In this document: one piece after another, positions 37,801 to 52,800 of the stretch
Layout: each line of letters starts with the position of its first letter
Numbering within the stretch: the stretch's first letter is position 1
Assembly (NCBI GenBank): GCA_949825025.1
Contig: OX463781.1
Span: forward strand, 3,103,667-3,167,666
From: Siphlonurus alternatus
Taxonomy: Eukaryota; Arthropoda; Insecta; Ephemeroptera; Siphlonuridae
DNA: 64,000 bases
Direction of reading: 5' to 3'
Notes under the pieces: generated by a model
Told to the model about the DNA's origin: nothing
The model's input: only the letters and a program-made list of their open reading frames with translations
Database searches by the model: none
Position numbers and translations under genes: made by a program

Positions 37801-40800
37801 CCACGTTGCTATGGAAACAAGCAACAATTAATGTATTGTTTACAAGCGTTATATAGACAATCGTTTGCTTGACCAGACAGTTCAATGATGTCACGGGCGA
37901 CACTGGTGACGCCTCCAGGTCACGTGACCTCTCTTTTGGCCATGATGCAGTAAGAATAAAAATCGCATAAAATTCACAGGTGTATTTTTCGACCTCCTCT
38001 TTCGATTGAGCTACTAAAAAAAGTTGATGCAAATTGTCCATTGCAGAGAGAGGTAGACTATTAAATATCCTTGCTACTTGTGGATACAAAGAATTTGAAG
38101 AGGCATTACATTACATCTTGGTTATGGGAAAAATCAATGACCGTTTTGTAGTTCTCGTAACTTATATTTGATTTGACGTCACGAGACCTTCCCATTTGTA
38201 TTGGAGAACAAAGGTTCTTGACGTCCAAAGTCTTCTACTCGTAGTGGTTATAACAAACCATTGTTTATAATGTCTGTCGCATGAAGCTTTTTTCATTGTT
38301 AAACATGGGACGACGTAGTGTCTGATTTTGCTACCAGAGCAGAGAACATAATGGCATTGTTGGCGCTAGGTAATTGTTTCAACTTCATAATTAACAGTCA
38401 TTTTCCATAAGTTAACATGTAAATCAACAACCGTCCCATGTTTTTCCTTTCATGCGACAGACATTACACAACAATACTTTGTTTACCAACAACGAGCAGA
38501 AGACTTTGGTAACATCAAACTAGTGTTGTAAAATAACCGGTTATTTTAAAACGAAGTTAATAACCGAGGTTATTAACAGGTTATTAACATTTGTTAGGTT
38601 ATTTTGGGTTATTTTGCCTTTTTGAGGGCCCTGGTAACAAATTTTAAATGTAGCTTCAAGTGTGCTTTCAACCCTCTTTTTTCAATCAAACAACCAAAAT
38701 ACTTTTTTTTTTTGAGTAAAAATAGTTGATAGAAAAGATTTTACAGCGATTTTTAATAATTTTGACTTCCACTGCAGTGTTGCCACATTTCTCGGTTAAT
38801 TAATTAAATGCTAAATAATTTATTTTGAATTCAAAAGATTATTCTCTGGATAGCATTTTGATTTTACATGTATTTTTTTAGTAATTATACTATTCTTTTT
38901 ATGTAGAATAACCTGGATATTAATTCTAACTGCTATGTTGCCAAATTTCCATAATAACCGAGGTTATGTTAGGTTATTGTGAATTGGGTTAATAACCGTT
39001 AATAACCGAGTTATTAACAAAATAACCAAATGGTTATTAACTTACTCACAACACTACATCAAACCAAAGATGAGCTACTAGAAGTACACCACACTATTGT
39101 GTGGATGAACAACCTTCATGCCATCTTTTTATTGTATGTTTGGATAGAGGACCTTATGTTATGCATTGCCAATTTTTTTCAACAATTTTAACCCTTTAAT
39201 AGTCTTAAAATCATGCTGCAAAATGCTGTGACGTAATATTCATGCAAACGTTTAACACACAAGCATAGGGAAATGGGTTACATGACTATGATGTCACAGC
39301 GTTTTTTCCCTAGATTTTAAGGATGTTAGAGGGTTAATAATAATAATAATGAAGTGAGTTTATAAAAATAAAGTGAAAATACATCATAACAAGAGATGAT
39401 CTATCCAAATATAATGGAAAATTTTCATGGAGGTTCTTTCACTGTCACAATCACCACATATGTAGTGGAGACTCTTAATTTGTTTTTCTTTTTTCTTCTT
39501 GATTAGCTGATTTATCATCAAGTGTATTTAAAACAAATACAGAAATTTAACTCTCTCCATTAAAAAAGCATGATTCATTTCAGTGGAAATAAGGACAATA
39601 CCATTTGCATTGGAGTATTTTCATTGCATATTTGGCACAAGGACTTTCAAGTTACATATCAATATTTTTTTCACATTTTTTAACCTTCTAACACCCTTAA
39701 AATCGAGGAGCAAGACGCCGTGCTGTCTTATCAGTTCAAGTTTTGCACAATTATGACGTCACATTGTCTTTCTCCTCAAATTTAAGGACGCTAGAGGGCT
39801 AAAAATAATTTATAACATACAAGTGGATATCCTCTACTCAAAATTTGCAGTAAATATGTTTCACTCATTCCATTTAGAATCAGATGTAGCGTCATTGATT
39901 TTCAAATTAAACTCCCTCTGGCACTCACCCAGTTCTCCTGGCAGCTCCAGTTCAGTGTCGGAGGGGGTGGGGGAGGGTGCATCAATGTCGGGCGAGGGCA
40001 CCGGACTTGGAAGTGTCGGTAGCAGCTCGTCCAGCTTGCGCTTCAGGTTCTTAACTCGGCCGCCAAAGTTGCGGTATGCCTGCAAATTACATGTACGTTA
40101 CAGTATGTCTCTAAAATATGGTGGTACATAGTTTGATACACAGGCAGTGATAAGTTTTGTAAAACAAAGGTCAACATCTTGAGTAATCAGACTAATCAGC
40201 TTAAAATGAAGAGAGAAAAATGCAGTACTATAATGGCAATAAAAAAAATAATAATGATTTAAAAAATAAAATGGACGATACAGTTTTTTTTTTTTTTTTT
40301 TTTCACACCTACTGTATTTGTTTATTACATTACCGGCATTGTAAGTGTATATGATGATAACGAAATAATTAATTATATTGGTTCATTTATTTTTATAAAG
40401 AAAGGTAAATCATTGAGGTCTGATTTACTAATTTAAGGAAAGAGATATGAAAATAAAGCCTTACTAAGATAAGATGTCCGCAGCACGTGAATTTTGTTGA
40501 CACAGATAACACAAATGTTTGCAAACACATTATTGGGGGGTGATTAAGGTATAACCTGAGAATTTGTCTGTCAAGGTCAAGAGGCGTGGCTTCACTGGCA
40601 AATCTGACAACACTGTTGCAATAGTAATGTGAATAAAAGATTAGGAGGGGGTGGTAACTACAGTCCTTGAGAGCGTTGCCAAGTTTCTTAGGACATATCA
40701 GAAACGATCATCGCCACGGTTCGAAATATATGAAAACAATTCAGAAAAATAGTCCAAAAAATTAGCTTTTAATCTATGTATCAATTTTAAAAAAATTCTC

Positions 40801-43800
40801 GAGCCGTTTTTGTGCAATGTTGATTGAAAAATTTAACATTGAAAGGATACAAAATACACATTTGAATAAATTAATTATAATTAAACCAACGGTTAAAAAA
40901 ATCTGAAAAAAATCAGTAGTATTTGGACAATGGACAAGTAGCATCAATTTTTTTTAATAGCTCAATCGAAAGAGGAGGTCGAAAAATACACCTGTGAATT
41001 TTTTGAGATTTTTATCTGTACTGCATCATGCCTAAAAGAGATGTAAAGTGGTCACTTGACCTGGAGGCCGCGCCCGTGACGCTTATGACGTCATTGAACT
41101 GTCCGGTCAAACAAACGATCGTCTATATAACACTTGTAAACAATAAATTAATTGTTGCTTGTTTCCATAGCAACGTGGTTGTTTACAAGCATTATAAAGT
41201 CGATCGTTTGTTTGACCGGACAGTTCAATGACGTCACAGGCGTCACGGGCGCCGCCTCCAGTTCACTTGACCTCTTAACATCTCTATTTTAGGCATGATG
41301 CAGTACGAATAAAAATCTTATAAAATTCACAGGTGTATTTTTCGACCTCCTCTTTCGATTGAGCTAGTAAAAAAAATTTATGCTACTTGTCCATTGTTGT
41401 AAGTCTACCAAATTAATTTCAAGAACGTCTGTCGATACGACTTTTTTCGTCCGTGTGCAAACAACATATGTGCCCCGCTAAGAAACGCTACTTAACTGTC
41501 TGGCATGCAGACTGGGTATTAGGAGCCCCAGAGAGCACTGTGAACAATGTTGAAAAACAAGTTGCGCCATTGGTAACCAAACCACCACATTATTGAGACA
41601 TTTACCCTGCGTCCCAAATCACTTTCTCGTCCCCTGTAGGGGCCCTAAATGAACTTTCCCCTTCCCTCCAATATGGCCGCTATATAAGTAGGTCGCATAT
41701 GATGCACCCTACATTTCGCCGCCATTGTAGGGAAGGGTAGGGTAGGGTAGTAGGCGAGAATGGACATTTGGGACGCAGCCTTTATGATGTGGTCTTTTTC
41801 AATCATATGATTGAAAGAAACGTCTCAATAATGTATTTGTAAATATTTGTGTTATCTGTGAAAAAAATTCATTTGCTTCTGACATCTCATCAAGGCTTGT
41901 TGATATTTTGTCGCCTCAGAATACAAGTGTCATATAAACCACAATGTTTTGTTGCAATTATAGACCTTACGCTTCATGTACATAAGGTCTATAATGGCCT
42001 CAAAACTTCATAGTTCATAAGACACTTATATTCTGAGGCGACGATTTCTTTACTTCTTTCCTTATACTATTTTATTCCTTCATTTGCTTGTTCATTCAAC
42101 CAATTTATCTACACTAATAGAGGCTTCAAGTGAGTGCGCTCGTGCTGCGCAACTGTTGTCGCTAAGGTCCATCTTGCACTTGAAAATGAAGCAAAGTATT
42201 TTTTTAACTTTTCTCGGTTAAATATCAAGTAAAAAAAATAAATCTTGAATTATCTACTGTATTTTTCAGTTTGGACAAAAGTTCCGTGAAGGAATTTCCC
42301 CAAAAAAATCTTATTCTGAGTGAAAAAATTAATTCACGTTTTTTTTTTTTTTTTTTTTTTACATAGATATGGTAAAGCGGGTGGGAACTCCGAAAAATCA
42401 GCTGACTTGAAGCCTCTATTTCCTGACAAATTCACCAAACTAATCAACTAATTCTTACGTTGAGGACGATCTTGGCCTCTCCCTTCTGGTGGTCGTAGAA
42501 GACGGTGCCTTGCTCCAGCAGCTCGATCAGCTTGGCTCGGTCCGCGATCTCGTCGCGCAGGGACTTGACGTAGGCGTCCATCTTGACGATACCGTCTTCC
42601 ACCTCTCCCACCAGGTCTGCGCCGTGACGCCGGTCTGCAACGTCAAGGACAACGTCAGCACAAAAACAAGTATCTTTTAGTTCTTCAAACTCAGGAAATT
42701 ACTGTTTTCTAGCTCTAAAATGCAATAAGGGCTGCGATTTTCTATTTTTTAGCTACTTTGCCCTCCCCACCACTCCATACCTTGGAGATACCAGGCAAAT
42801 GTTGGAGCATAGACTTGAAATGTGGGAGGTAGAAAATATCAGGGGGAGGACTGTTCATGCATACAGAGGCTAATTTGGAGGGGGGGGGGGTAAGCTCTAA
42901 TGTCTGACGAGGAATAGAAAAATATTGACAAAAAGAAATTACTGTAGTTAAATTTTGATGCGTACTTTATGACAGTTATATTTACAAAATTTCTATGTAG
43001 TAATGCCAACTACAAAATTTCAATAGAGAGACACACACATATGAGGCTGCCAAACTTTCTACATTTGTAAGAACTTTTTATTCTTATTATTATTATTTTT
43101 TTTTTTTCTTAATGTTGAAAGTAAGTTGCATCTTTAATGTCACAAAAAGTCTGTTCGTAAATGTACACAATAAGAAAATAATCAATAATGATCCTTATTT
43201 TCCTTGTACAGAAGGTTCATTATTGATTCACAAGCAGATCTAATGTCTGCTTTAATCAATTTGATAAATTACAAATTTATGGCAGCAGATCAATGTACTT
43301 TTTCTTGAACAATATATTGGTGGGGTGTTGACTGTACGACATATCACTTTAATGAGAGACTGAGAAGTATTTACAGTAATAAAATACTTTTAAATATAGC
43401 ACCCTTTGCTCACAGGCCAACAATAGATGCTTAGCATCTCCTCAATGAAGTGATTACTGAAGGTTTCAAAAAGTATGAAGACTGACATTTTTTTGGTATA
43501 AAATAAGTTAAAAAAGTTCTATACCCACTGAACTATATAACTGGAAGGCCAGAAGACCCTCTTTCTTACGGAGGGTTGTGTTTCAGGTAGCCACCATATT
43601 GTAGCATGTGAGTCTCCATTCCGCTTGAATTGACTGCTGACCTTGAGAACGAACGTGTTGAATAGACATGCGGGAGAAAATGTTTTTCTGAAGCCGTTGC
43701 AGTAAAAGAAAGGAAGTTGCATCCGCTGTACATGCATATACGTAGTCAGCTTGCTGTCATGGCATTTTAATCAAATACTGTATATTAACTCTATGCATAA

Positions 43801-46800
43801 AATGATATACAGTAAAATCTGTCTGAGGTCAGGAGGCAACCCAACAAAAAGGTTGTGTTTTTTTTTAGTAGAAAATACTGAGTGTAGTGCACCTGTTGTC
43901 CAATACTAAAATCTTCAAGGTCAGTAGTCAATTTGGAGGGAGAAATAGCATACTTCAGTATGGCAGCTACGTGAAACAGAGAAATGTTGCCTGTCACACT
44001 CCCTGTCTATACCTGTAGTGTAGCCAATGATGAGATGATCAAATACCTTTGAGGTTGTTTCTGAGGGCATCCACATCCGTGAGCTCCAGAGGAGAGTGTT
44101 TTAGACTGTCAAGCTTGAGGTCTGTGTCGTCCTCCAGAATCTTGCAGCTGCGCACCTTGTCTATCAACTTCATCGGCTGCAACATTCAATACAAATGTCT
44201 AAAATATTGTTTCAATAAACGTCTAAATTATTGTTTCAATCTACTGAAGGCTTTACTATGTATATCGTCGTCTAAGTGTCATATAAACCAAGAGTTTTGA
44301 TACTATTATGGAGCTAATTCTACATGTACATAAGGTTCATAATAGCATCAAGACCTCTTAGTTTATAAGACTTATATTCTGAGGCGATGATATGTAATGT
44401 GATTCAAATTTAAATATATAACTTTTGATTTTTTTTTTTTATCATTTGGCTTGTACAGAGACAAACATTGATTAAGTCAACACTTATTATAAAATATAAA
44501 ACTAATATTAAATTATACATATAATTATATACAAGGACACGACAAATACACAAACTATCTAATAAATTATTAATCATTTAACAATTTTCATGCCAAATAA
44601 ACTAACTCAATACAGTATTTTCTGGTAATTTACTACTAAAAAAAGATTTAACTGAATAATACTCCTTATTAATTAAAATTTTCTTTAACGTGTTTTTAAA
44701 AGAATTGGGATTAGCTATATTTGTAAGACTATTTGGTAAAAAATCATAAATTTTGGCGGTTTGATACATAGAACTATTTTCCATAAATCCAGAATTGTGA
44801 ACATCTATTGCAACTTTATTTTTGTTTCTTGTATGATATGAATGATGATCATTATTTTGAACATATAAATCAGAATTATTGCTTTTAAACAATGCACATT
44901 TCAAAAATTGGCTACAAAAAGTTAAAAATTTGAATTAAGCTGTCATTAATTATATTATATTACTGTATATTACTGTATATTATTTTACATATCATATTAT
45001 CTTTTTCATAGGCACTTTACAATAGTTGTATTCTGAAATTATGAGGAACTTTTAGTAATGCTAAATTTAAAAACACATTATATATTTATGGCAATGGTGA
45101 TATGTTATAAGACTCACTAAAAAAGCATAAATTTGTCATAGCATTTTTTTTTTTAACAAAATATGTAAGGATATTTTTTTTTCTTTTTCACCTAATGCTA
45201 TTTACATAATGCTATATGATTTTTATAAGCACAAACCTCTATTTCTATCAATAAATATTAGATTTTGCCCACGCTCTTGTCAATGCGATCAACATGATGT
45301 CAAGGGGTCAGTCTTATCTTTAAATTGATAAAAATAGGGGGAAATAGTTAGTACAGTAAAAACTTGTTATTTCATAAAGTCAAGGGACCCAGGAAATTAG
45401 ATTTACATTATATAGATTTTTTCTTATACACACAATGCTAATTATTCTTGACAGGACCACAATCTCCTTTACTCAAAATCAAGTTTTACTTAACAACAAG
45501 TTGTATAATAACAAGTGTTTACTGTAAATATATCCACATACTTTGTCAAAAATTAGGATTAATGAGGACAACAAACGAGAGCTCACCTGAAACTCTGCTA
45601 TCAACTTTGCGGTGTCTGAGGAGACTCCCTTGGGACTTTCCAGCAGGCCTGTCAGGTCGGCAATGAAGGCCTCGTCGAAGATCCCTCTCTCCGTCCAAAT
45701 CTTGAAGATCCGCAGAATGTTCGGCTTGATCTTGTCATCTCTGTAATTAATTAACATCAGTCCATCAGCCAGTTGAGGAAAAAAAAAAAAAAAAATCAAC
45801 ATAAAAACAACATAAAAACAATTTATGTTTAAAATGTGAGAGACTGATAACATGAAATCAAAAGTGACATTAAAAAAAATCTAGGGAATAGAGAATTTAA
45901 GGCTTAACCTGAGAAATTTGGACGAAAAATTCGCTACAACAGATTTTCTTCAAATTAATTTGGTGGACTCACAACAATCGTCAAATTAGCTCTGAATTTT
46001 TTCGGAATTTTTTAACCGTTGGTTTAATGGGGAATATTCCTACATTTATTTTAATTTTTTTTCGGATGCTTTATGCCTTGAAATTAAATGTCCTAAAACA
46101 AAAAAGTTTCAATTTTCAAAATTGGAGGCATGGGAATTTTTTAAAAATCTTCCACCTTTTGAATTTAGCGCCAAAACGTGACGTAGAAACTGCCTAGCAG
46201 GCGAAATTTTCCTGCAATAAATTTATATTTTCGATTATCACTCTTAAAATAAACTGATATTGGAGACAAAACTATTGATACTAGGGTAGAAAAACCCGCT
46301 GATTTCGATCGTGTTACTAAAATTTATAGCCAATCACTCCTTGACGCTCAAATTATGATATCAGGCAGTTGTTGTGTGTTAACTAGGGAGTTTCTACGTC
46401 ACAATTTTCAGGTTTGCGCGCGGGTTGCATACTTTGCCCCTATGCTAATAATCCCTTCAGAGTCCCCAAATTTGAGTTAAAAAAGTTGAAACTTAAGTCA
46501 AACTTATTGTTAATATGTACCCTATCATAATATAGTAGTTAAATTAAAATTTGATTTGTAAGAGAATTCCCCATTATAATTAATTTATTTAAATGAGAAT
46601 TTTGTATCCTTCCAATGTTAAATTTGTTAATTAGCATTGCAAAAAAACTATACAACAGATTCTTTTACCTTTTTTTTTACTAAAACCTAATTTTTTACTC
46701 TATTTTTCTGAATTGTTTTCATATATTTTTAACCGTGGCGATGATCGTTTCCTATATATGATGAGAAATGTGGCAACGTTCTCAAGGACTGTTGTCACCA

Positions 46801-49800
46801 CCCCCTCCTAAAAATTTATGCGCATTCCAATGCAAACAGTGTTGCCACTATAGCCACGCCTCTTGACCTTAACAGACAAATTCTCAGGTTATACCTTAAG
46901 TCAGTTGACTTTTTGGTGTTCCCACCGTCATACTGTATCTCATTAAAATAAAATTGGATTAATTTTTTCACTAGGAAAAGTTCCTTAAAGGGATACAGGC
47001 CTCAAATTACAAATTAGACAGACAGTAAGTGTTGCTCGAGTTTATAATAAACATTCGTATTATTTTTACCTGCGCGCGGTGCGTCTGTGCGAAGTCGCGC
47101 TGTAAGGAAAGCCCTTGCTGACGTCACAACTCACAGCTAGCACCGATTAGCATTGAGTTGTGACGTCATCAAGGACTTCATGACGTCATCAAGGACTAAA
47201 TTTCTTACTTTGAACTGCGACTTCGCACGGATGCATCACGCGTGGAAAAAAATGATGCGAATGTTGATTATTTACTCTAAACCCACTTGGTGACTATTTA
47301 ATTTGTAATTTGAGGCCTGTATGCCTTTAACGGAACTTCAGTCCAAACTGAAAAATACAGTGGATAATGCAAGATTTGGATCTTTTACTTCGTTTACTTT
47401 TGAGAAAAGTTAAGAAAAAATATTTTGCTTCATTTTCAAGTGCAAGATAGACCTTAGCGACACAAATGAGCATCGAGAGATGCACTAACTTGAAGCCTCT
47501 ATCCCTCTATATTGAATTGCAAATACTTGGGTTACAGTATCAGTTTTGATATTATTGAAAATTTCTCTTACTGTACACTGTTTGCCTTGAAAAATCTCCT
47601 TGACCAAATGCCATTAGTCTCAAAATATTACCCAAACAACACATGGATGCTCTTGGTAAATTAAACTTCCCTGCCTTGTAAAATCGAGTATCAACATCAA
47701 AAATTTTTATTTCAGAAATGGATAGAGGGTGCAAAGTTATGCTACACTCATTTTTTTTTTTTTTTCCGATTTTTTTAAGTCTGGTAATTATTTTTAAAAA
47801 AATGATTGAAAGTCCAGAGAAAGTGACGCCTCTTGACACCACTCTTAATCTTAAAAAGATAGTGACTAAATGGGGCATGGGTTCAAACCCAATCTCAGCA
47901 AAACTTTTTAATTACTGTAGCAATACTTCCCGGCCTCTAAAAAAAATCAGAGTGGCATAACTTTGCACCTTCTATTCATTTTTACAATAAAAAAAATTTG
48001 AGATTGATATTTCCATGTGATGGGAATGTTGACTGAGCTTACCTGACTAGGGTGACCGCACGCTGCAGGAAGAGGGCCCAGGTGTGCACAAAGTCGAGGC
48101 TCTTGCGCTTGCTGTACTGGATCACGTCGTTGGCCAGGTAGAACAGAGTCAGCCGACTCTCCATCTTGGCTGTGGACACGATGACAACGTAAACAAACTG
48201 ACGACTTCTAGCGAGATTCCAGCATCAGGGTGTGACCCAACAAACAAGATTTTTATGACCGTCCGTGCGACTATTTAGTTGATGTACTGATAAAACCAAC
48301 ACAAAGCTTTGAACAATGTTCCATGTTAATTATATAAAAAAAACTATAAAGAATATAAAGAAATGAAGTAGAAGTTTAAAATGGAGCCTTAAGGACAGAA
48401 ACAGAGAATGGAGCTGTTGTGAGAAAACTGCCTCCTTAAATTTTCTCAAACCATATATGCGATTAACTTTTAGAATATTCTTGAATTTTAAATTTTCTTG
48501 ACAGAAATAATCAAAACATGAGATGAATCACAATTTTTCTAAATATTTTTGGCTTATAAATACTCTATGGCGTAGTGATTACACGATCTGGCTCTTGTCT
48601 GAGAGGTCCTCGGTTCAATACCTGAACATGACAGACTTTTCGCGACTTGGGATGGGTGTGATTACTAGATGAAGAGTTGGTAGGAAGAAGGCAGCTTATT
48701 GCTGTCTATACTCCGTTGCCCTGCAGTGCTTACAGGCTGCACAGATCTGGTAGTAGGAGTCCAGAAGAGTGCAGAAAAGGGTTCTGGAGTCTAGTAAGCC
48801 CCAGCTTGGTCGCAAGATAACTTTTACATACTGACAATAAAGAACCTGGCCACACCCGAAATGTAAAATGCAAGGTTACAGTATTAACTTTATTATGCAT
48901 TAACTTTTGGCTCCATTCTGGATTACTGTTACTTTATAAATATTAATTAGTTTCATCAATCAATTCATATAGGGTGTAAAGTAGGCTGAGTGCCTTGCTG
49001 ATGCAAGCCTGTTATCAGACACAAAATATCCACAGAATTTACCAGTACTGTAGCTGATCTTATTCTTTTTTTTTTTTTTTTTTTTAGTTAAACCCTATTG
49101 GGTACTTCTATTTACTAAATACATACTACTTGAAACCCTGAACCTTCCGAAACCCTAACTTGAGCGTTTCGCGGGCTCTTCTGGAACGGGGGCGGCCACG
49201 GCCTTGCAAATCCATCCCGGCATTTGCCTGCGGCTGAGGGAAACGTGGAAACCTCAGCCAGGATGGACGCTACAGCTTTTGTCAATGAACCGGAAGTGCA
49301 ATGGTCCAAAGCCAGGGGAACCATATAGTGGAAAAGCGCAACGTTTTACTGGGTGGGAAATGTGGTTTTTGTTGAAAATGGTCACCCATCCAACTACTAA
49401 CCACGCGCGGCGTTGCTTGACTTCGGTAATCTGAAGAGACCCGGTCAAGCGCACTGCGCCACACCTCTTATGTACAGTAAACCAGTTGGATGCCGGTACC
49501 TCACAACTTAAAGGAGGAAACTAGTTTCAGCTTTTATATTTTAATGGTTTGATAAACAATAGGTCTGTTTGTAAACTCTGCCCAGCATAGACTTTCTGCA
49601 CCCGATAGATCTTATGCACTTGGACATAAGGTCTACAGTATCTGCAGAAAGTGTAAACCGGGCATGATTTATGAACAGACCTAATGTCAGTTTTATTATT
49701 GCAACAAAGAAAAAGTCACCACCCTCCACTTTTAAAAGCGTGACAAGAAAATTGCAAATTTTTTAATGTCAACTTCTGGAACTCGTACAGAAGATTTTTT

Positions 49801-52800
49801 TTTTTTTTTTTGGTGCACTAATATGTTTGACATCATTTATCAAACAATAAAGATATAAAAGCTGAAGCCATTTCACTCCTTCAAGAAAATTACTGAGGTG
49901 AGGGTTGGTTAATATTTCACATATTTTTGGACAATCTGAAAGGTTGCTCTAATTCATCCCCTCTCTTATATCCACTATTGACTCGTTGCTCAAAATCTTT
50001 GTATCAATTTTGAGTAATACAGTACAAGGAAGAGATCGCTGACTGCAAGATTGCTAAACTTGCAGTTTAGGCTTAAATCTAACTCACAAGTGCATCTAAC
50101 TTTGAGCCTTCCTCTATGTTGGTACCGGTAGTTGGTATTGCATCATACACTTTGAGAAAAAAGCAAAATTTATCCGTGCTTCATATGTGGCCAATACAGA
50201 CAGCTTAGGTATGGAGGAAGGGGGAGTAGTGTAAGTTCTTTCGGACGCTAGTCTAAAATCACCAAACATTACAAAGATACCGGTACTGTAGCGGCAGTGA
50301 GTATCAGCCAAGGATAATACACTACAGTACATAATAATATATATTTACAATATTAAAGCTATCCCAAGGTCTTTAACTCCCAAAGGAGGTTTTTTCCAAA
50401 GTCTTTTACTCGCAATGGTTGTTGGCTCCAGTTAACAATTTTATTTCAGCAGTCATTTTAGTCATTTCCTCTAACAAGTAAGTTAACATGTAAATCAACA
50501 ATGAGGAATTTGCATGCTATTTTTTTACTAGTTCAGTCGAAAGAGGTTGTTGAAAAATACACTCCTGAATTTTATGTGATTTTTTCTAACAAAGCATTAT
50601 ATGTATGTACCAAAAATAGAGATTTTAGGAGGTCACATGACCTCGAAGCTCTGTCCGCATCGCCTATGACATCATTACATTCTTTGCTTCAACTACATTT
50701 ATAATACTTGTAAACAATCATTGAAATGTTGCTTGTTATTATTTGTTTTCACAACAACGTTTTGTTTACAAGTATTATATACAGTACTGTAGTTGAAACA
50801 AAGAATGTAATGACTTCATTGGCGATGCGGACAGAGCTTCCAGGTCACGTGACCTCCTAAAATCTCCATTTCTGGTATGAAGCATTGCTAGAAAAAATCA
50901 CATAAAATTCAGGTGTATTTTTCAACAACCTCTATCGACTGAACTAATAAAAAAATGGCATGCAAGTTCCTCACTGTCCCATGTTTTTCGCTTCATCAGA
51001 CGCACATTACCAACAGGCATTGTTGCATCTAGCAGAAAACTTTGATACTAAGTATGATAGAAGTGACTTTGAACGGCAACTTCAAGAAATACTATTGGCT
51101 ATTGTCGCCAACATTTTGGAAGAGCTCCCCAACTAAGCCAGCAGTCTATACACAATTTTTTTCTCTCCCCTCCACTCTACCATATCCATGTTGTCCACTG
51201 TTTACAGTAACCAGTAATGGAGGATAGGGGCAGGCAGCATAAATAGAAAATATTTAGGAATTACAGTATTTAAAAAATATCAACTGTCTTAAATTAAGCA
51301 CGGTACATAGGGTTGATAAAAAGATTTTTTTTAACATAATTTTAAAATTATTTTTTTAGTCATTTGTTCAAATTAAAATTTTAAACTTTAATTTCATCTT
51401 GCCCATTTAAACTATTAGGGCTGTGCAGCTTTCACTTTTGTAATGTTGGCACGCATGGAGGCAGAGCTAACATTGTCTATACTGATAACCCTAATATACA
51501 GGTAGAGTAGCTGGTCAACAAAATACCCATACATTTCTACAAGATGATGTGTTGACTGGAGTTGCTGGGATATGACATCACTATGATAACGTCTGACTTT
51601 AAAGCAAGTTATCCTCTTCAGATTTGAATATCTTTGATCTGTATGCATACCGGTACTTTACAACTACCGGTATGCATACAGTATACCAGTAACAGATGTT
51701 AGTTTAAGATTAGACAGTTCAGTAGACTAGCCGGGAAATTTCAGACAATGGAAAGGCTGGTTACCTTTTCATTGGTTGAAATATCCTTGCGCTGTCCAAA
51801 CTGTCTAATGGTAAACTAAGATTTGTTATACATAATACTGCAGTAAGTTCACGAGTTGTAAATACAGTATGCGATATTTCCTTACAAAGATCACTGCCAT
51901 CTTTTGAGTAGCGCTTTAACTTCTAGTATGGTAGTATAGAAGTGAAAAAATGCATTGAAAAGATGGGGGGAAACTTTGTATACTGTACCGGGAGTTAGGT
52001 GTGAAAGAAGATTAAAAGTTAACATTTTCCACTGCTAAAACGTGGTACATACGTATCTTCTAGTTTGCTACAGTACAATTGTTTTCACCCTAGCCCTACC
52101 CAATTCCAAAGACTAGAGAGATAAAGAGAGCTACCTCGGCTCGTTTGTGAATTCACTGCTGCCAAGTGATTGGTCGACTACAGAGAGGCACGGACTGTAC
52201 CACTTGCTAGAAGTGACTCACAGGATGGCAATGATCTTAAAGAGATACTGGATGATAGAGACATGAATGCATAACAAGTTTCTGTAAGATACTGAATGTA
52301 AATGAGAGAAATGAGTAAATTTCCATTTCCGGCCCATCCCCCGAATTTATAAAAATTAAATAAATATGCATATAGAACTGCAGAGCAATCGCACAGGCAA
52401 CATTGCTAGGAGGGAGGAAGGGTGAGTGATTTCCGTGGAGCTGCGTTGTCATACGTGATTTGTGACGTCAGTAACCTACACTGAAGTTACTCGCGATCCG
52501 CTTACCATGGGGGAACTCGCCAACGTGCTGCATGTATTCATACTCAGTTGGTGGGTAACGTTTGATTAAAAAATACTTATTTTTAGGGTCCCTTTAAAGG
52601 GAAATTGTCCGAGTATACATTACCTTTCTTCATGACCTTGAACCAGCTGTTGACGATTTTCTTGTGGTGCTGCTTGTGCTGGAGACACCAGTTCGACAAA
52701 GACTGGATGCTCTCCTGCGTGTTCTTCAGCTGAGACAAGTTCTTTTCGAAGTGAGCCTCGCTGAAGTGCAGCATGCTCGTCTTCGACTTGACTGGATCTA

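Noticed and set aside
48564..48630. Possible tRNA gene
   Set aside because: Boxes A and B are recognisable but no cloverleaf with paired acceptor stem can be drawn by eye, and the same body follows in several copies. It is a SINE head.
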